Shown in pieces: positions 16,648-24,384 of a stretch of DNA of 34,953 bases. The stretch spans positions 1-34,953 of the forward strand of contig CAMWMR010000027.1 in assembly GCA_947175425.1 (NCBI GenBank), read 5' to 3'. The notes beneath the pieces are model-generated. The model did no database searches. It saw nothing but the letters and a program-made list of their open reading frames with translations, and was not told where the DNA came from. The stretch is from an uncultured Porphyromonadaceae bacterium (lineage in GTDB: Bacteria > Bacteroidota > Bacteroidia > Bacteroidales > Muribaculaceae). A program made the position numbers and the translations under genes. Position 1 is the first letter of the stretch. The number at the start of each line of letters is the position of its first letter.

Positions 16648-17757
16648 ATGACTGCTCCAAACCGACAAGAAGGAAAACGACATCGATTTGCCGATTTCTT
16701 TTCACACCTTATAATTATGCTCATCATATTCATTCTTCCCGAACTTATGATGAACATTGCCAATCCCGGCAGGTCGGCCATGAATTTCTTTCCCGGTTTT
16801 TACCTCAAAACACTGGTATATATTGCAGCCTTCTACATAAATTACTTTTTTGTAATCGACCGCACTCTTGTCACCCAGGCTCGCAACCGGCATATTATAC
16901 GGTTCGTCCTGTGGAATATACTTATAATAATAGCCGGAACAGCTTTGTGCTGGCTGGCATCGAGGATACACTGGCGCCCCCGCCATACACGTTGGGAGGA
17001 TCTTCCTTGGTGGAACTATATGTTGAAATCGGCCTCGTTCATTCTACGCGATACAATTATGATGATTCTTACCATAGCCTTGGCTGTAGCTCTCAAGCTT
17101 TCAAGCAAATGGAGGAATCTGCAACAACGGCACCGCGAAATGCTTGCGGCTCAGCGAACCACCGAGCTCGACAATCTTAAAAGCCAGGTTAACCCTCACT
17201 TCCTTTTCAACACCCTCAACACAATATACGCTCTTATTGCTGTTGACCCCGGAAAAGCACAAAACGCCATACATCGCCTCTCGGGACTGTTGCGCTACAC
17301 TCTTTATGAAAATGAACGCACAACCGAGCTGAAACGCGAGGCCGATTTCATTACAAATTACGTTGAGCTCATGCGCATGAGAATGCAAAGCCGAAAAGTC
17401 AACGTAACCGTAGAACTTAACGGACACGAAAACACTCAAGTGCCTCCGCTTTTGTTCATCCCGTTGATTGAGAATGCTTTCAAATACGGGCATTCCGCAC
17501 CTATCGACCGTTCAATCGACATAAGTATTATAGTTTCCGATTCCAGAATTGTATGCAGTACCGAGAACCGGTTTATCACCTCCGATACGTCGCTGGAGGA
17601 AACCAAGAGCTCCGGCATAGGACTTGCAAACCTTCGCCGCCGGCTCAGCCTTCTCTACGGGAACAATGCATCGCTCCGTACTACAGTAAACGGCGACTGC
17701 TACACCGCCATACTCTGCATACCATTAACAACTCCTCCCAACCAATTAAAGCAATGA
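16648..17757 (+). CDS. LytS-type sensor histidine kinase
   Basis: A 369-residue inner-membrane sensor kinase. Four transmembrane helices (about 19-36, 51-70, 86-104 and 131-150) have short loops, so no large extracellular sensor domain is present. A coiled linker (KLSSKWRNLQQRHREML) leads to the His_kinase (PF06580) domain, with phospho-acceptor H184 in QVNPHFLFNTLNTI, and a HATPase segment with PPLLFIPLIENAFKYG and GIGLANLRRRL. The ligand is unknown. Its TGA overlaps the ATG of the response regulator gene (ATGA), so the two form a cognate pair. Such pairs in Bacteroidota often control envelope or polysaccharide genes; that is not shown here. Confidence 0.94.
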   Translation: MTAPNRQEGKRHRFADFFSHLIIMLIIFILPELMMNIANPGRSAMNFFPGFYLKTLVYIAAFYINYFFVIDRTLVTQARNRHIIRFVLWNILIIIAGTALCWLASRIHWRPRHTRWEDLPWWNYMLKSASFILRDTIMMILTIALAVALKLSSKWRNLQQRHREMLAAQRTTELDNLKSQVNPHFLFNTLNTIYALIAVDPGKAQNAIHRLSGLLRYTLYENERTTELKREADFITNYVELMRMRMQSRKVNVTVELNGHENTQVPPLLFIPLIENAFKYGHSAPIDRSIDISIIVSDSRIVCSTENRFITSDTSLEETKSSGIGLANLRRRLSLLYGNNASLRTTVNGDCYTAILCIPLTTPPNQLKQ

Positions 17758-18464
17758 CCGATTCAAAAATAAAATGCCTTGTTGTAGATGACGAGCCTCT
17801 CGCAGCCGCTCTCATAAGCTCATATGTATCGCGTACGCCGTTTCTTGAGCTGGTGGCCGAAGTATACGACTCCGAGCAAGCCTTGGAAATAATCCGGGCG
17901 GACAATGTGGAGCTGGTGTTCATGGATATTAAAATGCCGCATCTGTCGGGCATGCAGCTCGCCCGACTCATTCCTCATAATACCAGGGTGGTTTTCACCA
18001 CCGCATATTCCGATCATGCAGTGGAAGGTTTTCGTGTCAATGCACTCGACTATCTGCTTAAACCCGTAAGTTACGAGGAATTTCTTCAATCGGCTGTACG
18101 CGCACAGGAAGCTCTCGCTCCGGTTAATACAAGCACATCGGCAGCCAACGGATTTCTTACAGTAAAAAGCGAGTACCGCCTCGTAAGAATGCCTTTTACC
18201 GACATCGAGTATATTGAAGGGCTCAAAGATTACGTTAAAATATTTCTTTCCAACGAAAGCAAGCCGGTGCTGTCGCTTATGAGCATGAAAGGTCTGGAAG
18301 AACTTTTGCCCGATGACAACTTTATGCGTGTGCATCGCTCATTCATTGTAAACACCGACAAAGTGCGCATAATAGAACGTACATCCATAATTATGGGTGA
18401 CAAATGTATTCCCGTATCCGAGAGTTACCGCAAGGCTTTTATGACAAAACTGGGGGTGGAATAA
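17754..18464 (+). CDS. LytTR-family response regulator
   Basis: A 236-residue response regulator. The receiver domain (about 6-120) carries the acidic pair in VVDDEP, phospho-acceptor D58 in VFMDIKMP, the conserved threonine in VFTTAYSDHA and lysine in LLKPVSYEEF. A LytTR DNA-binding domain follows (about 138-234: FLTVKSEYRLVRMPFTDIEYIEG, MRVHRSFIVNTDKV). I chose the ATG at 17754 because it overlaps the kinase stop as ATGA and gives a standard N-terminus (MTDSKIKCLVVDDEP); the frame is open upstream, but that part reads as the kinase in another frame. Its stop codon directly abuts the stop of the convergent TPR gene. Confidence 0.94.
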   Translation: MTDSKIKCLVVDDEPLAAALISSYVSRTPFLELVAEVYDSEQALEIIRADNVELVFMDIKMPHLSGMQLARLIPHNTRVVFTTAYSDHAVEGFRVNALDYLLKPVSYEEFLQSAVRAQEALAPVNTSTSAANGFLTVKSEYRLVRMPFTDIEYIEGLKDYVKIFLSNESKPVLSLMSMKGLEELLPDDNFMRVHRSFIVNTDKVRIIERTSIIMGDKCIPVSESYRKAFMTKLGVE

Positions 18465-19322
18465 CTACCTGTCGTTGCGGAAAATTCCCTCCACCAACTT
18501 TCTGTCCATACCCAATTTTATTGCTTTGGACGCATCGGCATGGGCTTCGTCAAGCCTGTAACGGGCACGGTTCAGCACCGCGCGGGCATAGTAAAGACGT
18601 GCATCTTCCGGGAATTTTTCCATACCGCGAGCCACTTCTGCACTCGCTTCGGAATACTCTCCGGTATCTACAAGACAATTAACCAGATTGGCAAAATACT
18701 CCGGACGAGGATCGGAATCGCACAGACGGCGCAGATATGGAACAGCCTCCTTGCTCTGTCCGGTAAGCGTATATAAACCTGCCAAAGCCTCGGCGGTTGC
18801 TATACCTGTGGGAGCTACGCTTTCGAGTACGTTAAAATCACTCTCGGCCTCCTCAAGACGACGGTTCTCAAGAGAAATCATTCCGCGATAATAACGAGCC
18901 TCTTCATTAAGTGAATCGGCAGCTATCACAGCCGAGAAATCGCGATATGCTTCCACGTCACGGTTATTTTTAAGAAGAACCTTGGCTCTATTGGCGAGCA
19001 CGGTACGCATTGCGGGCGCCCGGCGATGAGCTTCATCAAGTACTTCTATGGCGAGCGAATCGCGGTCGAGGAACGAATAAATCATTCCAAGATTGGAAAG
19101 CAGCATTACATTGCCGGGATTGTCGGGACTTACTGCCATTGCCTCTATAAGCCGGGCAGCCGCCTCCTCATAATTCTCGGCGGCTATAGCCTTGTCGGCT
19201 TCTCCGCACAAAAGAAAATAGGGGTCTTCTTCATCAACAGGAACCGAAGCAGCGATTGAGGCCGCGCACGATACTGCTGCCACGAAAAACGCCACTCTAC
19301 TTAGTTTCCGGAGCAAAAGCAT
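18465..19322 (-). CDS. tetratricopeptide-repeat protein, exported
   Basis: A 285-residue protein with an N-terminal signal peptide (MLLLRKLSRVAFFVAAVSCAA, possibly with a weak lipobox ending in C19) followed by about six TPR units (for example LLSNLGMIYSFLDRDSLAIEVLDEAHRRAP and AVLNRARYRLDEAHADASKAI). TPR arrays mediate protein-protein contacts; the partner is unknown. The frame also opens with a TTG 12 nt upstream, but the ATG at 19322 is preferred. The start lies inside lgt (26-bp overlap), so translation is coupled. Its TAG at 18465-18467 abuts the response regulator stop at 18464. Confidence 0.85.
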   Translation of the reverse strand: MLLLRKLSRVAFFVAAVSCAASIAASVPVDEEDPYFLLCGEADKAIAAENYEEAAARLIEAMAVSPDNPGNVMLLSNLGMIYSFLDRDSLAIEVLDEAHRRAPAMRTVLANRAKVLLKNNRDVEAYRDFSAVIAADSLNEEARYYRGMISLENRRLEEAESDFNVLESVAPTGIATAEALAGLYTLTGQSKEAVPYLRRLCDSDPRPEYFANLVNCLVDTGEYSEASAEVARGMEKFPEDARLYYARAVLNRARYRLDEAHADASKAIKLGMDRKLVEGIFRNDR

Positions 19323-20145
19323 TGGGATAAGCAATTTTTATACGCTTGTGAGTAAGTGCCCACACAACAAGAATCACACCCAGCACAACAAAAGGAATGC
19401 TGAGTAACTGACCCATATTAAGTGCCATGGAAGCTTCGAAAGGCACTTGGTCGTTTTTAATAAATTCTATGAGGAATCGCGAGCCGAAAGTGCCTATAAG
19501 AAATGTTCCGAAAAGCAGCCCGGGACGTTCGCCGCAGTTCCGTTTCCAGTACATCCACATCATAAGTCCGAAGAGAGCGAGATAACACAGCGCCTCATAT
19601 ATTTGTGTAGGATGACAGGCAAGTCCCTCGTACATTTCATGCCATTCCGAAGAACGTACAAACATAAATCCCCAGGGCAATGTTGTGGCCTCGCCGAAAA
19701 TTTCGGAATTCATGAGATTTCCTATACGGATGAGGCAGCCTACCAGAGCGATGGCTACTGTCAGACGGTCGAATGTCCACAATGGATTGCGGCGGCTTGT
19801 GAATATCGAGAACAGAATAACGGCAATTATAATGCCTATAGCGCCGCCATGGCTTGCAAGACCGCCCTCCCATGTGGCAAGTATTTTCCAGGGATGAGCG
19901 CTGTAATAGTCCCATTGATAAAAGAACACATGTCCCAATCGGGCGCCCACTATTGTAGCGACACCTACATACACGAGCAGAATGCCAAGCCATTTTTCGG
20001 GAACTCCCTCGCGCTTGAACATTTTGGCCACAATATTAAAACCAATCCAAAAACCGATGGCAAACATCAGTCCGTACCACCGAACGGTAATAAAACTGTT
20101 TATAATATCGGGATTTACATCCCATGTAATGTAACCGGGCAACAT
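19297..20145 (-). CDS. lgt: prolipoprotein diacylglyceryl transferase Lgt
   Basis: A 282-residue inner-membrane enzyme with about seven helices that transfers diacylglycerol from phosphatidylglycerol to the lipobox cysteine of prolipoproteins. Signatures seen are FYQWDYYSAHPWKILATWEGGLASHGGAIG with the conserved HGGAIG, and RIGNLMNSEIFGE, the Lgt signature with its arginine, plus the C-terminal GTFGSRFLIEF. Length is typical. This window encodes several lipoproteins that would be its substrates. It starts 3 nt after the symporter stop and overlaps the TPR gene, so the three form one leftward operon. Confidence 0.96.
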   Translation of the reverse strand: MLPGYITWDVNPDIINSFITVRWYGLMFAIGFWIGFNIVAKMFKREGVPEKWLGILLVYVGVATIVGARLGHVFFYQWDYYSAHPWKILATWEGGLASHGGAIGIIIAVILFSIFTSRRNPLWTFDRLTVAIALVGCLIRIGNLMNSEIFGEATTLPWGFMFVRSSEWHEMYEGLACHPTQIYEALCYLALFGLMMWMYWKRNCGERPGLLFGTFLIGTFGSRFLIEFIKNDQVPFEASMALNMGQLLSIPFVVLGVILVVWALTHKRIKIAYPNAFAPETK

Positions 20146-20148
20146 AGT

Positions 20149-21555
20149 TTATTTCAAGTTATCGGCATCAGAAAAATAATCTTTTGTGGCTCTGCGCACT
20201 TTAGGGCTGAGCAGCAACACGGCAAACATTGTAGGGAAAGCCATAAGAGCATAGAACAAGTCACAGGCTCCTACCGCAGCCTCCAAAGGAACAATGGCGA
20301 ATATTACAAGCGACGCAAGGAAGAACCAGGCATATAGTCGTCCGCGACGGCTGCCGAAAAGATAGGAAGCGCACGAGGTCCCGTAAAACGAGTACGAGAA
20401 CATGCTCGACATGGCAAAACACACCACAATGCACATAAGCAGCACGTCTCCGGCAGGAATAGCGCTGCCAAAAGCTTTCATGGCAACCTCAAGCCCCTTT
20501 ACGCCCTCAACATCTATATTGCCGCATAGCAGAATGGCTATAGCTGTGAGTGTACACACAAGGCCTGAATCTATACTCGGACCGAGCATGGCTATAAGCC
20601 CCTCGCGAACCGGCCTGTTATTGTTGGACGCGCCATGCATGATGGTTGCAGTGCCAATACCTGCATCATTTACAAGTGCCGCACGACGCGCTCCTATTAT
20701 GGCAATCCCGGCAAGCGCGCCGAAACCAGCCCGCCAGTTGAACGCCTCGGCAAAAATACTGCGGAATACTCCGGGTACGCCATGAATATTGGTAACGATT
20801 ATATATAGAACCATTACGAAATACAGCCCCACCATAAACGGCACAAGCACCGTGGCAACCTTTGCTATACGCTTTATTCCGCCAAGGATTACAACTCCTA
20901 CTATGGCCGCGATTGCTATACCGAACAGCAAGCGGTAAACCTTGACATTCTCAAGTCTCAGCCAGCCGCCTACATTGCTGAGGAATGCACTGGACTGAAG
21001 CCCCTCGGGTGTTGTGAACGTTGTCATAAAGGCCTCCGTAAGCTGGTTGGCGTTCATTATGCAGAGAGTCCCGAACATACCGGCTATGGCAAAGAACTTT
21101 GCCAGCGGAGTCCATTTACGGCCCAAGCCTCGTTCAATTATATGCATGGTACCGCCTTGCGGAACACCTTTGTCATCCTTTCCCTTATACATAATGGCAA
21201 GTACACCTTCATGGTACTTTGTCGCCATACCGACAAGGGCGCTCACCCACATCCAGAAAATGGCACCGGGGCCACCCATAACAAGCGCTATTGCCACGCC
21301 TGCTATATTTCCAAGTCCGATAGTAGCGGCAACCACCGATGCAAGAGCCTGCACCGATGAAATCTGGCCATTTTTAACACCTTCATTATCAGGCTTTCGA
21401 CGCAGTTCCGAAAGAGCCGCGGGTAAGCGGCGAATCGACACGGCGCCGGAGCTTATAAACAAATAAAGTCCTCCGCCAATCAGCAGAAAGAACAGAGGAT
21501 AGCCGCACAACACTTCGGCGGCATTTACTATAAATTGTCCTATTGAGTCAAACAT
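20149..21555 (-). CDS. AGCS-family sodium/alanine (or glycine) symporter
   Basis: A 468-residue secondary transporter with 10-11 membrane helices. Family marks are ASVVAATIGLGNIAGVAIAL, GPGAIFWMWVSALVGMATKYHEGVLA, and AGFGALAGIAIIGARRAALVNDAGIG with TATIMHGA shortly after. AGCS proteins import alanine or glycine with sodium. I start it at the ATG at 21555 (MFDSIGQF). The frame extends to a TTG at 21564, but that codon is part of a -7 promoter box. The ATG is 6 nt after the box, so the mRNA may be leaderless. It leads the operon with lgt and the TPR gene; a leftward terminator lies about 90 bp upstream. Confidence 0.93.
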   Translation of the reverse strand: MFDSIGQFIVNAAEVLCGYPLFFLLIGGGLYLFISSGAVSIRRLPAALSELRRKPDNEGVKNGQISSVQALASVVAATIGLGNIAGVAIALVMGGPGAIFWMWVSALVGMATKYHEGVLAIMYKGKDDKGVPQGGTMHIIERGLGRKWTPLAKFFAIAGMFGTLCIMNANQLTEAFMTTFTTPEGLQSSAFLSNVGGWLRLENVKVYRLLFGIAIAAIVGVVILGGIKRIAKVATVLVPFMVGLYFVMVLYIIVTNIHGVPGVFRSIFAEAFNWRAGFGALAGIAIIGARRAALVNDAGIGTATIMHGASNNNRPVREGLIAMLGPSIDSGLVCTLTAIAILLCGNIDVEGVKGLEVAMKAFGSAIPAGDVLLMCIVVCFAMSSMFSYSFYGTSCASYLFGSRRGRLYAWFFLASLVIFAIVPLEAAVGACDLFYALMAFPTMFAVLLLSPKVRRATKDYFSDADNLK

Positions 21556-21561
21556 AGGCTG

Positions 21562-21569
21562 CAAAGTTA
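21562..21569 (-). promoter_or_regulatory. -7 promoter element of the symporter-lgt-TPR operon
   Basis: The minus strand reads TAACTTTG, a match to TAnnTTTG, with the ATG six bases further on. The region 20-22 nt upstream lacks a clear TTTG, so the -33 box is weak or absent. Confidence 0.5.
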
Positions 21570-21646
21570 GTTATAATTCCGCTATTATCAGTTCTGACAA
21601 CCGATAATGTAACATTTTTTATCTATTTTACCCGTTACCATAAAAA

Positions 21647-21678
21647 AGATGTTCCGACGGCAAGCCGCCGGAACATCT
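21647..21678 (-). terminator. orphan leftward intrinsic terminator
   Basis: A strong stem, AGATGTTCCG (21647-21656) with CGGAACATCT (21669-21678), continued inside by CGGC/GCCG. On the minus strand it is followed by six Ts (21641-21646 region); on the plus strand there is no U-run. No annotated leftward gene lies upstream of it, so it should end a short unannotated transcript. Confidence 0.75.
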
Positions 21679-21689
21679 CCACGTTTCAA

Positions 21690-21758
21690 CTATTTATTTA
21701 TGAGACCCTTCTGTACCAGTATCACTACTCGTCCAAAAGGAGAGGGATGCTTGCGCAT
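21690..21758 (-). CDS. possible 22-residue small protein or leader peptide
   Basis: An ATG at 21758-21756 opens a frame of 22 codons (MRKHPSPFGRVVILVQKGLI then NK) that ends in TAG at 21692-21690, twelve bases before a strong leftward terminator. A purine-rich stretch (AGAAAGGAAAAGAAA) directly precedes the ATG, as is common before Bacteroidota start codons. The peptide is basic and I do not recognise it. It could be a small protein, a leader peptide acting on the symporter operon, or chance in a small RNA. No convincing promoter is visible upstream. Confidence 0.3.
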   Translation of the reverse strand: MRKHPSPFGRVVILVQKGLINK

Positions 21759-21835
21759 TTTCTTTTCCTTTCTTCTACCGTATATAACGAACAGACCGTC
21801 CTTTTGCTCGTCAGTTTCAGCTAAAAACGTATAAA

Positions 21836-21870
21836 TTTGCTATCCGATTCATAATTTTTGCGTATCTTCG
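21836..21870 (+). promoter_or_regulatory. putative promoter of the glycosidase-like gene
   Basis: TTTG at 21836-21839 and TATCTTCG at 21863-21870 (one mismatch to TAnnTTTG), 23 nt apart, 22 nt before the ATG. A second possible -7 box, TAAATTTG at 21832-21839, overlaps the first element, so the assignment is uncertain. Confidence 0.4.
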
Positions 21871-21891
21871 CAAATCATTTATCCCAACACT

Positions 21892-23367
21892 ATGAAAACA
21901 ACTAAAATGTTACTTGCAGGCCTGGCACTTTGTGCTTTTTCAAGTGCTTCGGCTTTGAATCCCAAACAGGAATTCCGAGGTGCGTGGATGCACACGGTAT
22001 ATCAGGAACAGTACCACCGTCAGAACACGGAACAGAACAAAGCGTATCTGCGAAACCAGCTCGACAGCCTCAAAGCTCTCGGTATAAACGCTGTTATCTT
22101 TCAGGTTCGCCCGCAAGCCGATGCGTTCTACAAAAGCGACCTTGAACCTTGGAGCCGCTATCTCACCGACAACGGAGCCGCTCCTGTTCCGTTCTGGGAT
22201 CCCCTGCAGTTTATGATTGAAGAAACACATGCCCGGGGAATGGAACTGCATGCCTGGCTGAATCCGTATCGCGTAACTTCGTCGGCAAAGCAGAAACTCC
22301 CTGCATCGCATATCTATCACAAACATCCCGAACGGTTTGTAACATACGACGGAAAACTTTATTTCGACCCCGCTCTGCCCGAAAACCGCGAATTCATAGG
22401 CAAAGTCGTGGAAGACATTATTGAGCGCTACGATGTGGACGGCATTCACTTCGACGATTATTTCTACCCCTATCCCGTGCAAGGCAAAGAGTTCCCCGAT
22501 GACAAATCCTATGCAAAATACGGAAAAGGTATGGATCGAGGCGACTGGCGTCGTAAAAACGTTGACATGCTTATCGAAGACCTACACAAACGAATAGCAG
22601 CCTCTTCAAAACCCTGGGTACGCTTCGGAATCAGTCCCTTTGGTATATGGCGCAACAAGAACTCCGATCCTCGCGGCAGCGAAACAAACGGATTGCAAAA
22701 TTACGATGCTCTTTTTGCCGATGTGCTCCTGTGGGAAAAAGAAGGTTGGATCGACTACCTGCTCCCGCAGCTCTACTGGCAACTTGAACATAAAGCGGCA
22801 TCTTATTCAGTGCTCGTTGACTGGTGGGCTAAGAATGCCGGACAGAACCGTCACCTCTACATCGGCCAGGATGTGGCTGTAACAATGAAAAAGCCCGACC
22901 TCGCTCCTTCGGTGGAAAAAACTCAGTTACGCACCAAAGTAAACATGACTCGCGCAACCGACCGCATTCAGGGTAACTGCTGGTGGCCGGGATATTCCCT
23001 CACAAGAAACTTTGGCGGTATTGCCGACTCGCTGGCAACTTCCATACAGAAGCTTCCTGCAATGGTACCTTCCTACGAATGGCTGTCGACCGATGTTCCC
23101 GCTGCGGTTCAAAACTTGCAAATTGATTCCGAACGCAACATCACATGGGCTGCCGAAGCAAACAAAGGCATTGCCAACGATGCAGTACGTTTCGCCGTTT
23201 ACCATTTCGAGTCGCCCGAAAAAGTCGACATTTCGGTACCCGAAGCTCTTGTCGACGTTGTTGGCAAAAACTCATTCACCGCAACAAAGCCGGGCGTTTA
23301 CGTTGTAACCGCTCTTAACCGAGTGAATAACGAATCGGAACCTTCCGTTCCCGTCATTGTAAAGTAA
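21892..23367 (+). CDS. exported GHL10-type (family 10-like) glycosyl hydrolase
   Basis: A 491-residue exported protein with a signal peptide (about 1-21, ending ASA). The body matches the GHL10/YngK-like family (PF02638, formerly DUF187): FRGAWMHTVYQEQY, LGINAVIFQVRPQADAFY, ARGMELHAWLNPYRV, DGIHFDDYFYPYP and WVRFGISPFGIWRN, a TIM-barrel pattern with conserved acidic residues. A C-terminal fibronectin-like beta domain begins near 400 (PAAVQNLQIDSERNITWAA). Relatives are thought to act on cell-wall or surface glycans, but the substrate here is unknown. One base separates it from the downstream GT2 gene, so they are co-transcribed. Confidence 0.9.
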   Translation: MKTTKMLLAGLALCAFSSASALNPKQEFRGAWMHTVYQEQYHRQNTEQNKAYLRNQLDSLKALGINAVIFQVRPQADAFYKSDLEPWSRYLTDNGAAPVPFWDPLQFMIEETHARGMELHAWLNPYRVTSSAKQKLPASHIYHKHPERFVTYDGKLYFDPALPENREFIGKVVEDIIERYDVDGIHFDDYFYPYPVQGKEFPDDKSYAKYGKGMDRGDWRRKNVDMLIEDLHKRIAASSKPWVRFGISPFGIWRNKNSDPRGSETNGLQNYDALFADVLLWEKEGWIDYLLPQLYWQLEHKAASYSVLVDWWAKNAGQNRHLYIGQDVAVTMKKPDLAPSVEKTQLRTKVNMTRATDRIQGNCWWPGYSLTRNFGGIADSLATSIQKLPAMVPSYEWLSTDVPAAVQNLQIDSERNITWAAEANKGIANDAVRFAVYHFESPEKVDISVPEALVDVVGKNSFTATKPGVYVVTALNRVNNESEPSVPVIVK

Positions 23368-23368
23368 C

Positions 23369-24307
23369 ATGACTTCAGTCTCCGTTATCATCCCCGCACA
23401 CAATGCTGCTGCTTATCTTGCGCAATGCCTGCAAAGCATTGTCTCACAAGGGGTAGACAATACGGAGATAATAATAATAAACGATGCTTCCACCGACGGC
23501 ACCGACAAAATTTGTCGCGAGTGGGAGCATCGTTATCCGTTTATAAAAACACTACAAGCCAATCATATCGGCCCGTCGGCAGCACGTAACCTCGGAATTG
23601 CGGAAGCCAAGGGTGAATATATAATATTCTGCGATGCCGACGACACTTATTATCCGGGGGCATTTCGCACATTATTCGACATCATCAACGCCGACAGTGA
23701 GTGCGACATGGTAATAGGACAGATGTCGGAAACCGAAACGACAAGGCATACTCACAACAACTTAAAAAAAACTCTGTCGGGTGCTGAAGCCCTTAGGGCA
23801 ACACTTTATCAAAAGAAATATTTCCACAACAGTCCGTGCGCAAAAATATACAGACGTCGTATTTTCAACAACATTCAGTTATTCCGGGATGGAATGAGAT
23901 TCGAGGATTTGGAAATTGTGCCCCGGCTGTATCTTAACGCCCGTCGTATAACTGTATGTTCAGAACCGGTATATTATTATCGTCCTCATGAGCAAAGCTT
24001 TATGCACACCTGGAGCGACTCGCGGTTCGATGCCATCTCAGCAACACGATTCATTCTTGAATACGTCGGCGAACATTATCCCGAAGCCCTAAAAGCGGCT
24101 CGCAGCCGCCGGTTCAGTACCAACTATTATATTTTGCGTCTTTTTAAGCTGCATAAAAACCGCGAAATCGCCGAACAATGCATTCAACAGCTGCACGACG
24201 AGGCTTTGTCTATATTATTTGATACTCATACGCGATTTAAAAACAAACTTGGAGCTGCAGCAGCCTTATTAGGGAAGTCTTTCCTGCGATACATCGGCAA
24301 ACTCTGA
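23369..24307 (+). CDS. family 2 glycosyltransferase
   Basis: A 312-residue GT-A fold glycosyltransferase. The N-terminal domain has SVSVIIPAHNAAAYLAQCLQSI, the nucleotide-sugar motif IIINDASTDGT, GPSAARNLGIAEAKGEYI and the metal-binding DADD (near 90). The C-terminal third (KIYRRRIFNNIQLFRDGMRFEDLE, then YYYRPHEQS) is typical of GT2 enzymes decorating surface polysaccharides. No membrane segments are evident, so it is probably cytosolic and peripherally associated. The sugar donor and acceptor cannot be predicted. It follows the GHL10 gene by one base; the pair may modify and trim one surface glycan (inference). Confidence 0.9.
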   Translation: MTSVSVIIPAHNAAAYLAQCLQSIVSQGVDNTEIIIINDASTDGTDKICREWEHRYPFIKTLQANHIGPSAARNLGIAEAKGEYIIFCDADDTYYPGAFRTLFDIINADSECDMVIGQMSETETTRHTHNNLKKTLSGAEALRATLYQKKYFHNSPCAKIYRRRIFNNIQLFRDGMRFEDLEIVPRLYLNARRITVCSEPVYYYRPHEQSFMHTWSDSRFDAISATRFILEYVGEHYPEALKAARSRRFSTNYYILRLFKLHKNREIAEQCIQQLHDEALSILFDTHTRFKNKLGAAAALLGKSFLRYIGKL

Positions 24308-24346
24308 CGACAAGACAAGCCACAAAAGCTAAAAGTACTTAACACG

Positions 24347-24378
24347 TTTGCCTGCGCTGTTCTATTTTACTAATTTTG
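24347..24378 (+). promoter_or_regulatory. promoter of the clostripain-lipoprotein operon
   Basis: TTTG at 24347-24350 and TAATTTTG at 24371-24378, exactly 20 nt apart, a near-perfect Bacteroidota promoter. The ATG at 24385 is six bases after the box, which puts the predicted transcription start at or next to the start codon. Confidence 0.75.
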
Positions 24379-24384
24379 CAAGAT

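Noticed and set aside
17553-17753. 67-residue N-terminal extension of the response regulator
   Set aside because: It overlaps the kinase gene in another frame; the ATG at 17754 overlaps the kinase stop and gives a standard receiver N-terminus.
21562-21564. TTG start for the AGCS symporter
   Set aside because: The codon is part of the TAACTTTG promoter box; the ATG nine bases downstream is a better start.
24376-24378. TTG start for the clostripain-family gene
   Set aside because: It falls inside the TAATTTTG box; the ATG at 24385 gives a normal lipoprotein signal.
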